From positions 1 to 17,037 of the forward strand of contig JAEWMK010000189.1 of assembly GCA_023457235.1 (NCBI GenBank): a stretch of DNA of 17,037 nucleotides, in the 5' to 3' direction. Position numbers and translations under genes: made by a program. Under the pieces are notes generated by a model. It ran no database searches. It had not been told where the DNA came from and worked only from the letters and a program-made list of their open reading frames with translations. The stretch comes from Bacillota bacterium (GTDB taxonomy: Bacteria > Bacillota > Bacilli > Bacillales > Bacillaceae_J). Below are positions 1 through 7,206 of the stretch, one piece after another (positions within the stretch are counted from its first letter, which is position 1; each line of letters begins with the position of its first letter).

Positions 1-28
1 CTATTATATAGGTGTCGTTTTAAAGACT

Positions 29-62
29 AGCGTTTATCCAAAAAGGGCTAACGCTTCTTTTT
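29..62 (+). terminator. Intrinsic terminator of an upstream gene outside the window
   Basis: AGCGTT (29-34) pairs with AACGCT (50-55). After two mismatches a second short helix TCC/GGG closes an A-rich loop. A T-rich run follows to position 62. The orientation fits a plus-strand gene ending before the window. Confidence 0.6.
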
Positions 63-135
63 GTTGAATTTATTAAACTAACAAGCAGGTACATTAATAA
101 AACAGGCGGTGTTTTTTATGAACTGAAGCGCAAAG

Positions 136-600
136 GTGATAATAACTATTACTTTTGTCATTATCGGATTATGCGTATTATTTATGTTTTATATTTTCGT
201 TGGTCAGGAATATATTTACGCAAAGAAATATGCAAATAAACTTTTAGAATTCGAGCTACCTGAAAATACAGAAGTTATTGAACAAGATTTTGATTATGGA
301 GTTTTATATGGAGGTGGTCCGTGGGGTAGTGGAGGAAGGCCAACAGTAGTGGCCTACAAAAGGGTATTAACTGAATTGAGTGAAAAAGAAATATTTGAAC
401 ATTACTATCTGAAAGACTTTGAAATATACTTCGAAGGTACAGAAGAGTTAAATAAAAACGATAAAACCCAAATCTGGTACGAAGGATTTATAAAGAACGA
501 AGAGGCTTTAAGTACTGAAGAGAATATTGAGGAACCAATTGAAGTTATTGTTCAATATAGAACGGAATTTAGCTATCCATTTTTCATAGACTTTTATTGA
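136..600 (+). CDS. Hypothetical membrane-anchored protein, possibly damaged at its 5' end
   Basis: A 154-residue product with one N-terminal hydrophobic segment (about residues 2-24) and an acidic soluble domain, probably outside the membrane. I do not recognise the family. A glycine-rich GGGPWGSGG stretch lies near residues 60-68. The GTG start at 136 has no good ribosome binding site. Eighteen bases upstream and in the same frame, GGCGGTG followed by ATG at 118 looks like the natural start, but that frame reads ATG-AAC-TGA and stops at codon 3. Either translation begins at the weak GTG, or the gene carries a nonsense mutation and is decaying, as is the next stretch of DNA. Codon use across the open part looks normal. 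Confidence 0.5.
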   Translation: MIITITFVIIGLCVLFMFYIFVGQEYIYAKKYANKLLEFELPENTEVIEQDFDYGVLYGGGPWGSGGRPTVVAYKRVLTELSEKEIFEHYYLKDFEIYFEGTEELNKNDKTQIWYEGFIKNEEALSTEENIEEPIEVIVQYRTEFSYPFFIDFY

Positions 601-809
601 ATTCCGGTTATTATCCTGTCAGGCATGAAAATTACAATTAAAGATTTCTTGTTGAATATACTGAGTATTCTACTAAATAAGAAGCACAAAATTCACCGAC
701 AATATGGACAACTTTTGGTTTGTTTTATGACGGAAAGTTCATTACACATGAAATAATCAGTCCAAATAAATTTGATAAATTACTAACAAAACTATTGAGT
801 GAGGGCTAA
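600..809 (+). pseudogene. Decayed fragment resembling the C-terminus of YoaP-type GNAT acetyltransferases
   Basis: The last open part, 681-809, reads 42 residues starting EAQNSPTIWTTFGLFYDGKF and then ITHEII, ending in TAA. I recognise this as similar to the conserved end of YoaP-like acetyltransferases; that is recall, not a search. The same frame continues back to about 600 but is broken by TAA stops at 639-641 and 678-680. No start codon with a ribosome binding site is present, and no acetyl-CoA-binding domain remains. It is most likely the 3' remnant of a deleted gene, with the boundary near the end of the preceding hypothetical gene. Family assignment is moderate; the broken state is clear. 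Confidence 0.5.
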
Positions 810-877
810 ACCATGTTGTTTGCTATTGCATCATAATAAAGTTGTTTATGTCCATTTTATATAAAGGAGATTTTTTA

Positions 878-1237
878 ATGGAAAAAGAAAAACTACAATC
901 TTTTTGCATGACCCTGCCTGGTACAACTCATGATTACCAAGTAGACTGGCAAGCAGATCGCTATCATGTTGGTGGGAAGCTGTATGCAATGATAGGCGGA
1001 GATTCAGAAGGGAAACCAATTATAACTTTAAAATGTGAGCCTAAACGTGCTGAAGAGCTAAGAGAAACCCATAAAGGCATTATCCCTGGCTATTATATGA
1101 ATAAAACACATTGGAACTCTATTTATTTTGATTCAAATCTTCCTACTGACTTAATAGAAAATCTAATTCAGCATTCCTATCATTTAGTTTTTGAAAAATT
1201 AACCAAAAAAGTTCAAAAAGAAATTAGTATGAAGTAG
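878..1237 (+). CDS. MmcQ/YjbR family protein (DUF419)
   Basis: A 119-residue protein of the MmcQ/YjbR family, small proteins with a CyaY-like fold often labelled DNA-binding; their biological role is poorly defined. Typical features are the early LPGTTHDY segment, GGDSEGKPIITLKCEP in the middle, then the GIIPGYYMNKTHWNS block and LIENLIQHSYHLV near the C-terminus. Length is normal. The ATG at 878 is preceded by AAAGGAGA with good spacing; a longer frame from TTG at 842 would place this ribosome binding site inside the gene, so I rejected it. The gene stands alone between a decayed fragment and the leuA promoter. No terminator is evident after it. Confidence 0.88.
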   Translation: MEKEKLQSFCMTLPGTTHDYQVDWQADRYHVGGKLYAMIGGDSEGKPIITLKCEPKRAEELRETHKGIIPGYYMNKTHWNSIYFDSNLPTDLIENLIQHSYHLVFEKLTKKVQKEISMK

Positions 1238-1276
1238 TTATTAAGTTTTATTCCTCAATTTTCAGTAAATTTAGTA

Positions 1277-1305
1277 TTGACAACTCGAGTTTATCGATAT
1301 ATTAT
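1277..1305 (+). promoter_or_regulatory. SigA-type promoter of the T-box-leuA unit
   Basis: TTGACA at 1277-1282, a 17-base spacer, and TATTAT at 1300-1305. This is a near-consensus vegetative promoter. It sits about 60 bases before the conserved start of the T-box leader, as expected for a leader transcript. Confidence 0.8.
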
Positions 1306-1339
1306 CTTATTTAATTAAATAATAATTAAGTAAAGATTG

Positions 1340-1597
1340 GAAATAGTAAAAGGATTTATAAATTTGTCAGAGAGCCGATGGTTGGTGAGAATCGGTAGTT
1401 ATAGCCTTTGAACTCATCCATGAGCTACTCCCTGAACAGAATCAGTAGGGGATGTCGGTTTTCTACCGTTATGAAGATAGGTGGTGATTGCCACCGAAAA
1501 TGAGTGGGTTAATTATTATGATGATTAATCAATTAGAGTGGTACCGCGAGCAATGCCTCGTCTCTATATTTTATTAGAGACGGGGCTTTTTTATTTT
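1340..1597 (+). promoter_or_regulatory. T-box riboswitch, leucine-specific
   Basis: The leader has the AGAGAGCCGATGG start of stem I near 1370, the GGTGAGAATCGG distal part, and the specifier region TTTGAACTCATCC, where CTC at 1413-1415 is a leucine codon. The T-box AGAGTGGTACCGCG lies at 1535-1548. In the antiterminator, AGAG and CGAG flank the bulge and pair with CTCG and TCTCT (1557-1565). The bulge TGGT would pair with an ACCA 3' end, matching the A discriminator of tRNA-Leu. Uncharged tRNA-Leu should stabilise the antiterminator and switch on leuA when leucine is scarce. The 5' limit is approximate. Confidence 0.93.
1555..1596 (+). terminator. Regulated intrinsic terminator of the T-box leader
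   Basis: GCCTCGTCTCT (1555-1565) pairs with AGAGACGGGGC (1576-1586) with one G-U pair, followed by a T-rich run. Its 5' arm is also needed by the antiterminator, so the two structures exclude each other. Confidence 0.9.
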
Positions 1598-1639
1598 TTA
1601 ATAACGAACTATTATAACATAAAAGGTGGAAGAGTCAGG

Positions 1640-3343
1640 ATGAAAAATATTGAAAAGTATTCTAGAGGTTACTTTATGCCCCCAGTGAAAAGTTTGAAAT
1701 GGACAGAGAAGGAGTATATTGCGGAAGCGCCTACATGGTGTAGTGTGGATCTTCGTGATGGAAATCAGGCTTTAGTTATCCCTATGAGTCTAGAGGAGAA
1801 GTTAGAGTATTTTCAATTGCTTTTACAAGTCGGGTTTAAGGAAATAGAAGTGGGATTTCCTGCTGCATCGGAAACAGAATATGCCTTTTTACGTACATTA
1901 ATTGAAGAAAATTTGATTCCGGATGATGTGACAATTCAAGTTTTAACACAGTCAAGAGAACATATTATCAAAAAAACATTTGAAGCATTACAGGGTGCGA
2001 ATAGAGCAGTGGTGCATTTGTACAATTCCACATCTGTGGCACAGCGCGAGCAAGTATTTAGAAAATCTAAGGAAGAAATTATTGATATTGCTGTAGCTGG
2101 AGCAAAAATGCTTAAGAAATATGCTGCTGAAACCGAAGGGAATTTCCAATTTCAGTATTCCCCAGAAAGCTTCACGGGTACGGAAATGGAGTTTGCACTT
2201 GAAATTTGCAACAAGGTACTTGATATTTGGCAGCCGACAGCTGATAACAAGGTAATTATCAACCTTCCAGCTACGGTATCAATGTCCATGCCTCACGTTT
2301 ACGCAAGTCAAATTGAGTATATGAGTGATAATCTGAGCTATCGAGATAATGTTATTCTATCACTTCATCCACACAATGACAGAGGAACTGGGGTGGCAGA
2401 TGCCGAGCTAGGAATGCTGGCTGGAGCGCAAAGAGTTGAAGGAACATTATTTGGAAATGGTGAAAGAACAGGGAACGTGGACATCGTAACGCTTGCACTA
2501 AACATGTTTTCACATGGGGTGGATCCAAAGCTGAATTTTGAAAATATCCCTGCCATTATTTCCAAATATGAAAAATTAACAAGAATGAAGGTTCACGAAA
2601 GACACCCATATGGAGGTGAACTTGTCTTTACTGCATTTTCAGGCTCCCATCAAGATGCTATTGCCAAAGGTATGAAATGGCGCGAGGAAGAAGAACGTCA
2701 ATATTGGACTGTTCCTTATCTATTAATTGATCCGATGGATATTGGTAGAGAATATGAAGGAGATATCATCCGAATTAACAGTCAATCCGGTAAGGGAGGA
2801 ATCGGTTATATCCTTCAGCAACAGTATGGAATAGATCTACCTACCGAAATGCGTGAGGGCTTTGGATACAGTGTGAAAAATGTTTCGGATCATTTGCACA
2901 AGGAGCTAATGCCGAATGAAATCTATGACATTTTCATCAATGAATATGTGAATATTAACAACCCTGTCGAATTTATTCGTTACAAAGACACTCAAAATGG
3001 TCATTACGAAACAATTGTATCGATCCAGATAAATAATGAAGAACATGAATTATCTGGTGTGGGAAATGGAAGATTTGATGCTATCAGCAACGCTATTCAA
3101 ACGCAATTAGGTATTGATTTTACTGATTTAGTCTATAAGCAGCACGCGCTGGAAACAGGCTCAGGCTCAAACGCTGTATCTTATGTAGGAATTACCGCGA
3201 AGAATGGTGATGTTTATTGGGGGTGCGGGATTGACACTGATATTATGATTTCCTCGGTAAAAGCTCTGTTTAGTGCCGTTAACAAAATAATATCTAGCTT
3301 AAATATTCCTGTTGAAAAGGAATTAAACTACTCAAAAAAATAA
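1640..3343 (+). CDS. leuA: 2-isopropylmalate synthase, long form
   Basis: Catalyses condensation of acetyl-CoA with 2-oxoisovalerate to 2-isopropylmalate, the committed step of leucine synthesis. The 567-residue product matches the long (actinobacterial/yeast-like) LeuA subfamily. The HMGL-type TIM barrel shows LRDGNQ at 38-43, metal-ligand motif HPHND at 243-247 and GNGERTGN at 272-279. A C-terminal regulatory LeuA dimerisation domain covers roughly 430-567, with an ETGSGSNAVSYVG segment near the end, so leucine feedback inhibition is likely. The ATG at 1640 follows AAAGGTGG; an upstream GTG at 1538 lies inside the T-box and is not a credible start. The gene stands alone, with no ilv or leuBCD partners beside it, and is controlled by the T-box. 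Confidence 0.96.
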   Translation: MKNIEKYSRGYFMPPVKSLKWTEKEYIAEAPTWCSVDLRDGNQALVIPMSLEEKLEYFQLLLQVGFKEIEVGFPAASETEYAFLRTLIEENLIPDDVTIQVLTQSREHIIKKTFEALQGANRAVVHLYNSTSVAQREQVFRKSKEEIIDIAVAGAKMLKKYAAETEGNFQFQYSPESFTGTEMEFALEICNKVLDIWQPTADNKVIINLPATVSMSMPHVYASQIEYMSDNLSYRDNVILSLHPHNDRGTGVADAELGMLAGAQRVEGTLFGNGERTGNVDIVTLALNMFSHGVDPKLNFENIPAIISKYEKLTRMKVHERHPYGGELVFTAFSGSHQDAIAKGMKWREEEERQYWTVPYLLIDPMDIGREYEGDIIRINSQSGKGGIGYILQQQYGIDLPTEMREGFGYSVKNVSDHLHKELMPNEIYDIFINEYVNINNPVEFIRYKDTQNGHYETIVSIQINNEEHELSGVGNGRFDAISNAIQTQLGIDFTDLVYKQHALETGSGSNAVSYVGITAKNGDVYWGCGIDTDIMISSVKALFSAVNKIISSLNIPVEKELNYSKK

Positions 3344-3414
3344 AACAAGTTATTAAAAAAGTTAGGAATGCTCAATATGTTGGGAATATCAGCATTGTTG
3401 AGTAATAAAGAAAT

Positions 3415-3450
3415 GCAGGGCAATTTAAATGAATTACCCTGCTTTTTCTT
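3415..3450 (+). terminator. Intrinsic terminator after leuA
   Basis: GCAGGG (3415-3420) and its continuation pair with the ATTACCCTGC arm ending at 3442, with one mismatch, followed by TTTTTCTTTT. It lies between two convergent genes, and an A-rich stretch on its left side could give weak termination for the minus-strand gene too. Confidence 0.8.
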
Positions 3451-3465
3451 TTGCAATTTTGATAG

Positions 3466-4863
3466 CTAGTTATTAAGCAAGGCCTTTTTAAATTTTCCTA
3501 CACCGTCTGCTATTTTAATTTTATTTAAATTCCCAAATCCTAATATGATGTGATTTAAATAGGCATTTTTATGAATTGTATGTAATTCAACAGGGTATAC
3601 CTTTACACCGTAATGATTTATTTTTGATAAAAGATTATCTGTAAAATGTATCCCCTCAAATTCAGCAACTAAATGTAATCCTGTTGAATCACCGTGTATT
3701 GTAATCCGATCCCCGAATTCGTTATAAAGCTGTTCTTTTAAAAAATCTCTTCTTTTTCGATAGACTTTCTTCATGCGAAAAATATGTTTTTCCAGATAAC
3801 CTTCCTTGATAAAAAGAGCAAGTGTTAGTTGTTCTAAAGAAGGTGTATGTAGGTCACTAAAGTATTTAAGGTTTCGGCCGCGCTCAATTAACTGTGGGGG
3901 AAGGATTAAATAACCTAATCGTAATGCAGGTGAAAGTATTTTGCTGAAGGTACCTATGTAGATAGTACGATCAGGATCTAGTCCCTGCAATGAACTGACA
4001 GACGGACCTTCGTATCGAAATTCACTGTCATAATCATCCTCAACGATATAACTATCCGCTTTCCTAGCAAATTCAATAAGCTGAATCCGTCTTTGAATGG
4101 GTAGGGTACCTCCCAATGGAAATTGATGAGAGGGTGTAACAAAGATAAACGCCGGCTTTATTTCTTGAGGAATTTGGGTTGTATCCATTCCGTTTTCATC
4201 AACTCTTATAGGGAGAAGGGATGCCCCATACGATTGAAAGATGGTTTGAATTTCATGTGTAATCGGATCCTCAATGATTACTTTATCATTTGTTGAAATG
4301 AGTAATTTTGCTATTAATGTTAATGCTTGGGTAGCTCCAGTTGTAATCACTAATTGATCAGGATGACATTCCACGCCTCTTGTTCGTAATAAATAGTCAG
4401 CCAATACGGTTCTTAATTCAATCCGTCCTTCTGGTGAATCATAGCCAAATAAGGAATGGTCCGTTTCAATGCTTATGCGTTTCGCTAGTTGCCCCCATTG
4501 TTTTCTGGGGAAAAGATCTAATGCTGGGATGCCTGAACGAAAATCAATGACGTTATTATTTTTCTTTGTTAAGCTTTCTTTCAACATTAAAGGAGCAATT
4601 GTATCCGTCTTTTTTAAATAAGCACCCTTAGCTACAAATGTACCTGCACCTTGCTGCCCTTCTAAAAAACCTTCTGCCAGTAATTGATCATAGGCTTCCA
4701 ATACAACATTACGGGAAACCCCCAGTTCTTCTGCTAATTGCCGAGTGGAAGGAAGACGATATCCTGCAGAAAGCTCACCGTTTAATATTTTTGTTCTTAA
4801 TTGTTTATAGATTTGTCGTATCAATGGTGTTTGAAGTGAACGATCAATCATTAACCATGTCAT
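3466..4863 (-). CDS. MocR/GabR/PdxR-type transcriptional regulator
   Basis: A 465-residue fusion of an N-terminal GntR-type winged helix (about 12-78, with the LPSTRQLAEELGVSR recognition segment) and an aminotransferase class I fold (about 110-460) used as a ligand sensor. Family hallmarks are visible: TPSHQFPLGGT at 243-253, EDDYDSEFRYEG at 275-286, and the PLP-binding lysine in GTFSK at 308. Such proteins bind PLP and an amine or amino acid and usually control a neighbouring divergent operon. Here that operon is DUF2000 plus an APC permease. The ATG at 4863 is preceded by AAGGAG; a longer frame to 4935 runs through the promoter and was rejected. The ligand is unknown; GabR and PdxR are the closest named paradigms. 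Confidence 0.93.
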   Translation of the reverse strand: MTWLMIDRSLQTPLIRQIYKQLRTKILNGELSAGYRLPSTRQLAEELGVSRNVVLEAYDQLLAEGFLEGQQGAGTFVAKGAYLKKTDTIAPLMLKESLTKKNNNVIDFRSGIPALDLFPRKQWGQLAKRISIETDHSLFGYDSPEGRIELRTVLADYLLRTRGVECHPDQLVITTGATQALTLIAKLLISTNDKVIIEDPITHEIQTIFQSYGASLLPIRVDENGMDTTQIPQEIKPAFIFVTPSHQFPLGGTLPIQRRIQLIEFARKADSYIVEDDYDSEFRYEGPSVSSLQGLDPDRTIYIGTFSKILSPALRLGYLILPPQLIERGRNLKYFSDLHTPSLEQLTLALFIKEGYLEKHIFRMKKVYRKRRDFLKEQLYNEFGDRITIHGDSTGLHLVAEFEGIHFTDNLLSKINHYGVKVYPVELHTIHKNAYLNHIILGFGNLNKIKIADGVGKFKKALLNN

Positions 4864-4883
4864 CTTTTTATCTCCTTTTAAAT

Positions 4884-4940
4884 TGGTACCATAAAACATC
4901 CATGTAAATGGTACTACTTTAGACCATTTTAGCATGGTAA
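4884..4940. promoter_or_regulatory. Candidate operator for the MocR-type regulator
   Basis: On the plus strand TGGTACCA (4884-4891), TGGTACT (4909-4915) and TGGTAA (4935-4940) recur every 25-26 bases. An inverted copy, AGACCA at 4921-4926, makes AAATGGT (4906-4912) and ACCATTT (4923-4929) a perfect interrupted palindrome with a 10-base gap. MocR-family proteins are known to bind repeated sites in divergent regions. That this regulator binds here is inference. Confidence 0.55.
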
Positions 4941-4954
4941 TTTTAACACATCAA
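4926..4954 (-). promoter_or_regulatory. Probable promoter of the MocR-type regulator gene
   Basis: On the minus strand, TTGATG (4954-4949), a 17-base spacer and TAAAAT (4931-4926). It overlaps the repeated TGGTA sites, which would allow autorepression. Confidence 0.5.
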
Positions 4955-4986
4955 AAATTATTCATTTTATAATTGGAGGAATTTAA

Positions 4987-5415
4987 GTGAGCCAACAAAG
5001 TAATGAGACAAAATGTGTTTTGCTGATTGATTCAGAACTGCCATTAGGTTTATTAGCTAATACTGCAGCTGTTCTGGCCCTTACGATAGGAAAGAGAGTT
5101 GAAGGAATTATAGGATCTGATGTAGTGGATGGGTCAGGTCAAATACATACCGGGATTACGACGATACCCCTTCCTATTTTAAAATCTACACAAGGAGATT
5201 TAAAGGTATTAAAACAGAAGGTATCTACTGAAGCATTTCAAGATTTGATTGTGGTTGATTTTTCTGATGCTGCACAAACGACAAAAACCTATGAAGAATA
5301 CACACAAAAAATAGCCAATTATTCAAGTGAGGACCTACATTATCTGGGAATTGCTTTATACGGGAATCGTAAAAAAATTAACAAGTTGACAGGCAATTTA
5401 CCACTTATAAGGTAG
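4987..5415 (+). CDS. DUF2000 family protein
   Basis: A 142-residue soluble protein that I assign to DUF2000, a small family related in fold to peptidyl-tRNA hydrolase 2 and of unknown activity. Recognisable parts are the opening VLLIDSELPLGLLANTAAVL, the GSDVVDGSGQIHTGITTIPLPIL segment near residues 44-65, and LHYLGIALYGNRKKINKLTG near the C-terminus. The GTG start at 4987 is preceded by GGAGGA with 7-base spacing. It is the first gene of a two-gene operon, ending 9 bases before the likely ATG of the permease, so translation is probably coupled. Divergence from the MocR-type regulator suggests shared control. DUF2000 proteins beside MocR regulators and transporters seem familiar to me, but I cannot search to confirm it. 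Confidence 0.8.
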   Translation: MSQQSNETKCVLLIDSELPLGLLANTAAVLALTIGKRVEGIIGSDVVDGSGQIHTGITTIPLPILKSTQGDLKVLKQKVSTEAFQDLIVVDFSDAAQTTKTYEEYTQKIANYSSEDLHYLGIALYGNRKKINKLTGNLPLIR

Positions 5416-5424
5416 GTGCAGAAA

Positions 5425-6729
5425 ATGGAATTAACTCGAACTCTTGGGATTAGGGCTTCTACATCTATTGGAATCGGTGCGATGGTGGGGGCAGGAATAT
5501 TTGTTTTAAGTGGGGTTGCTGCCGGTAAGGCAGGCCCCGCCGTTATTGTTTCATTTCTGCTGGCAGCCATTTTAGAAATTCTTCTGGGCCTTTGTTATGC
5601 AGAATTGTCTTCGAGGTATCCGAGAGCAGGTGGATCCTATGAATTTGTTCGTGAAACAATGGGACCATTACTTGGTACGGTAATCGGCTGGGCTTATTGG
5701 GGAGCGTGGTTAGCTGCCAGCAGTTTTGTTGCCCAAGGGTTTGGACACTATTTTCATGCCTTAACTGGGGTACCCCCTATAGTTAGTGCCATCGTTCTAT
5801 TAATCTTGTTAGGCTTTCTAAATATAATTGGAGTTCAATGGAGTGGTAAAGTTCAAGTTTTTATTGTAGTAATTGAAATTATCCTGCTGTTATCCTTTTT
5901 TGCTATTGGATTTAACCATGTGGATTACTCTTTATTTGTGCCGATTGCGCCTACAGGCATCGAAGGGATCCTTGCAGCAGCCTTAGTTGGTTTTTTATCA
6001 ATGGTCGGCTGGGACGGAATTGTAGCTTCAGCTGAGGAAATTAAAAATCCTACGAGGACGATTCCTATCTCTATTATTTCTTCAATATTAATTGTCATGT
6101 TATTGTATATTGGATTATTATTCGTTTCAGTGGGAGTTGTGCCGTGGAAGGAACTTGGAGCATCTGATACACCGGTCTTTCTTGCCAGTGAGCAAATTCT
6201 AGGTGGTATCGGTCCAATATTGATTAATATGGTCATTGTTATTGCATTACCTGCAACCGCGAATGCTTTTATTCTGTGTATTTCTAGAACGGCTTTTGCG
6301 ATGGCACGGAATGGATTATTACCTCGGAGATTTTCCCACATTCATCCCAAATTTAACACACCAGTATGGGCAATTATTTTGGGTGTAAGTATTCAAATCT
6401 TATTTACTGTCAATAGTTCTGTAAATATAGCAGTTTCTGCTACGGGCTTTTTATATATCATCACCTTTATTTTTACGTTGGTTGCATTTTTTATTTCAAG
6501 AAAGAAAACAACAGATATTGATTGTAGTCAACAATTTAAGGTGCCACTTTATCCATTTATACCGATCATTGCTTTATTCATCTGCTTCGTGTTGTTAATA
6601 CCAGTCGGTAAGTCCGGGTTTTTAACAGGGGGTATATGGTTGCTGTTTGGTTTTGCCTTATATCTCGTACGGTCTACACAAAAGAAACTTATTAAAAATG
6701 TGAAAGGGCATAGTAAACTTCTTAACTAG
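5425..6729 (+). CDS. APC-superfamily amino acid permease
   Basis: A 434-residue integral membrane protein with about 12 hydrophobic segments and the APC signature GIGAMVGAGIF at residues 16-26 in TM1, followed by AELSSRYPRAGGSYEFVRE, typical of the APC family. It most likely imports or exchanges an amino acid or amine; the substrate cannot be read from sequence. Length is normal and no breaks are visible. ATG at 5425 is chosen because AAGGTAGG at 5409-5416 lies eight bases upstream; GTG at 5416 would overlap that site. It follows the DUF2000 gene closely and is followed by a strong terminator. Regulation by the divergent MocR-type protein is inferred, suggesting uptake of the compound that the regulator senses. 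Confidence 0.92.
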   Translation: MELTRTLGIRASTSIGIGAMVGAGIFVLSGVAAGKAGPAVIVSFLLAAILEILLGLCYAELSSRYPRAGGSYEFVRETMGPLLGTVIGWAYWGAWLAASSFVAQGFGHYFHALTGVPPIVSAIVLLILLGFLNIIGVQWSGKVQVFIVVIEIILLLSFFAIGFNHVDYSLFVPIAPTGIEGILAAALVGFLSMVGWDGIVASAEEIKNPTRTIPISIISSILIVMLLYIGLLFVSVGVVPWKELGASDTPVFLASEQILGGIGPILINMVIVIALPATANAFILCISRTAFAMARNGLLPRRFSHIHPKFNTPVWAIILGVSIQILFTVNSSVNIAVSATGFLYIITFIFTLVAFFISRKKTTDIDCSQQFKVPLYPFIPIIALFICFVLLIPVGKSGFLTGGIWLLFGFALYLVRSTQKKLIKNVKGHSKLLN

Positions 6730-6747
6730 TTTGATAAGTAAATTGGG

Positions 6748-6779
6748 GCGGTTGTTCAATTGAGCAATCGCTTTTTTTC
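6748..6779 (+). terminator. Intrinsic terminator of the permease operon
   Basis: GCGGTTGTTC and GAGCAATCGC form a 10-base stem around AATT, followed by seven T residues. Confidence 0.9.
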
Positions 6780-6834
6780 TGACAGTTTGTTAACCTTTTA
6801 CGTGGTTGAACGTCTTATAGGTGGGAGGTATGAA

Positions 6835-7152
6835 ATGAATGATTCCATGATTGGAAAAAAACTTAACGAAAAGTCGAAATTTGTATACTCTTACCTTTTA
6901 ATTGTGGTTATGTAGCTTTCTACATTGATGAATATAAAGAATTTAGTGAGTAGTATAGATCGATATTACTTTAATTATCGAAGTTATTGTTCGATAAGAA
7001 TAGTCGCATCCTGTACTAACCAGAAGTTTAATTGGTCTGTTTCTTGAATAAGTTGTGACGGTGCATTGATATTTTCTGAACAACAACATATGCGCCTTAC
7101 TGGAATTGAAAAGGCATACTCTATAACATTTAATAAAACTTATCATAGGTAG
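6835..7152 (+). pseudogene. Decayed frame, possibly the N-terminus of a membrane sensor
   Basis: GGGAGG at 6823-6828 precedes ATG 6835, which opens a 26-codon frame (start MNDSMIGKKLNEKSKFVYSY, then a hydrophobic LLIVVM tail) that stops at TAG 6913. The same frame continues for about 80 more codons, with only one more stop (TGA 7045), up to TAG 7150. The pattern of charged N-terminus, hydrophobic helix and continued frame resembles the start of a transmembrane chemoreceptor or kinase, and a chemoreceptor gene follows at 7207. That family guess is weak. Frameshifts may also be present. The 26-residue ORF could alternatively be a real small membrane peptide. Confidence 0.35.
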
Positions 7153-7168
7153 AAATATCCCTTATAAT
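7140..7168 (+). promoter_or_regulatory. Probable promoter of the PAS chemoreceptor
   Basis: TTATCA at 7140-7145, 17-base spacer, consensus TATAAT at 7163-7168. The -35 is imperfect. The expected start near 7175 leaves room for AGGGAG at 7192-7197 before ATG 7207. Confidence 0.6.
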
Positions 7169-7206
7169 AAAATTAATAAAATTCTTGATACAGGGAGTTT
7201 CTTCTC

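Noticed and set aside
1538..1639. GTG start at 1538 extending leuA by 34 residues
   Set aside because: It lies inside the T-box and terminator; the ribosome binding site and family start agree with ATG 1640.
4968..4973. Consensus TATAAT as promoter for the DUF2000-permease operon
   Set aside because: Transcription would begin at or after the GGAGGA ribosome binding site, and no -35 is suitably spaced. The real promoter is probably further upstream.
5925..6341. 138-codon open frame on the minus strand
   Set aside because: Antisense to the permease gene and without recognisable protein features.
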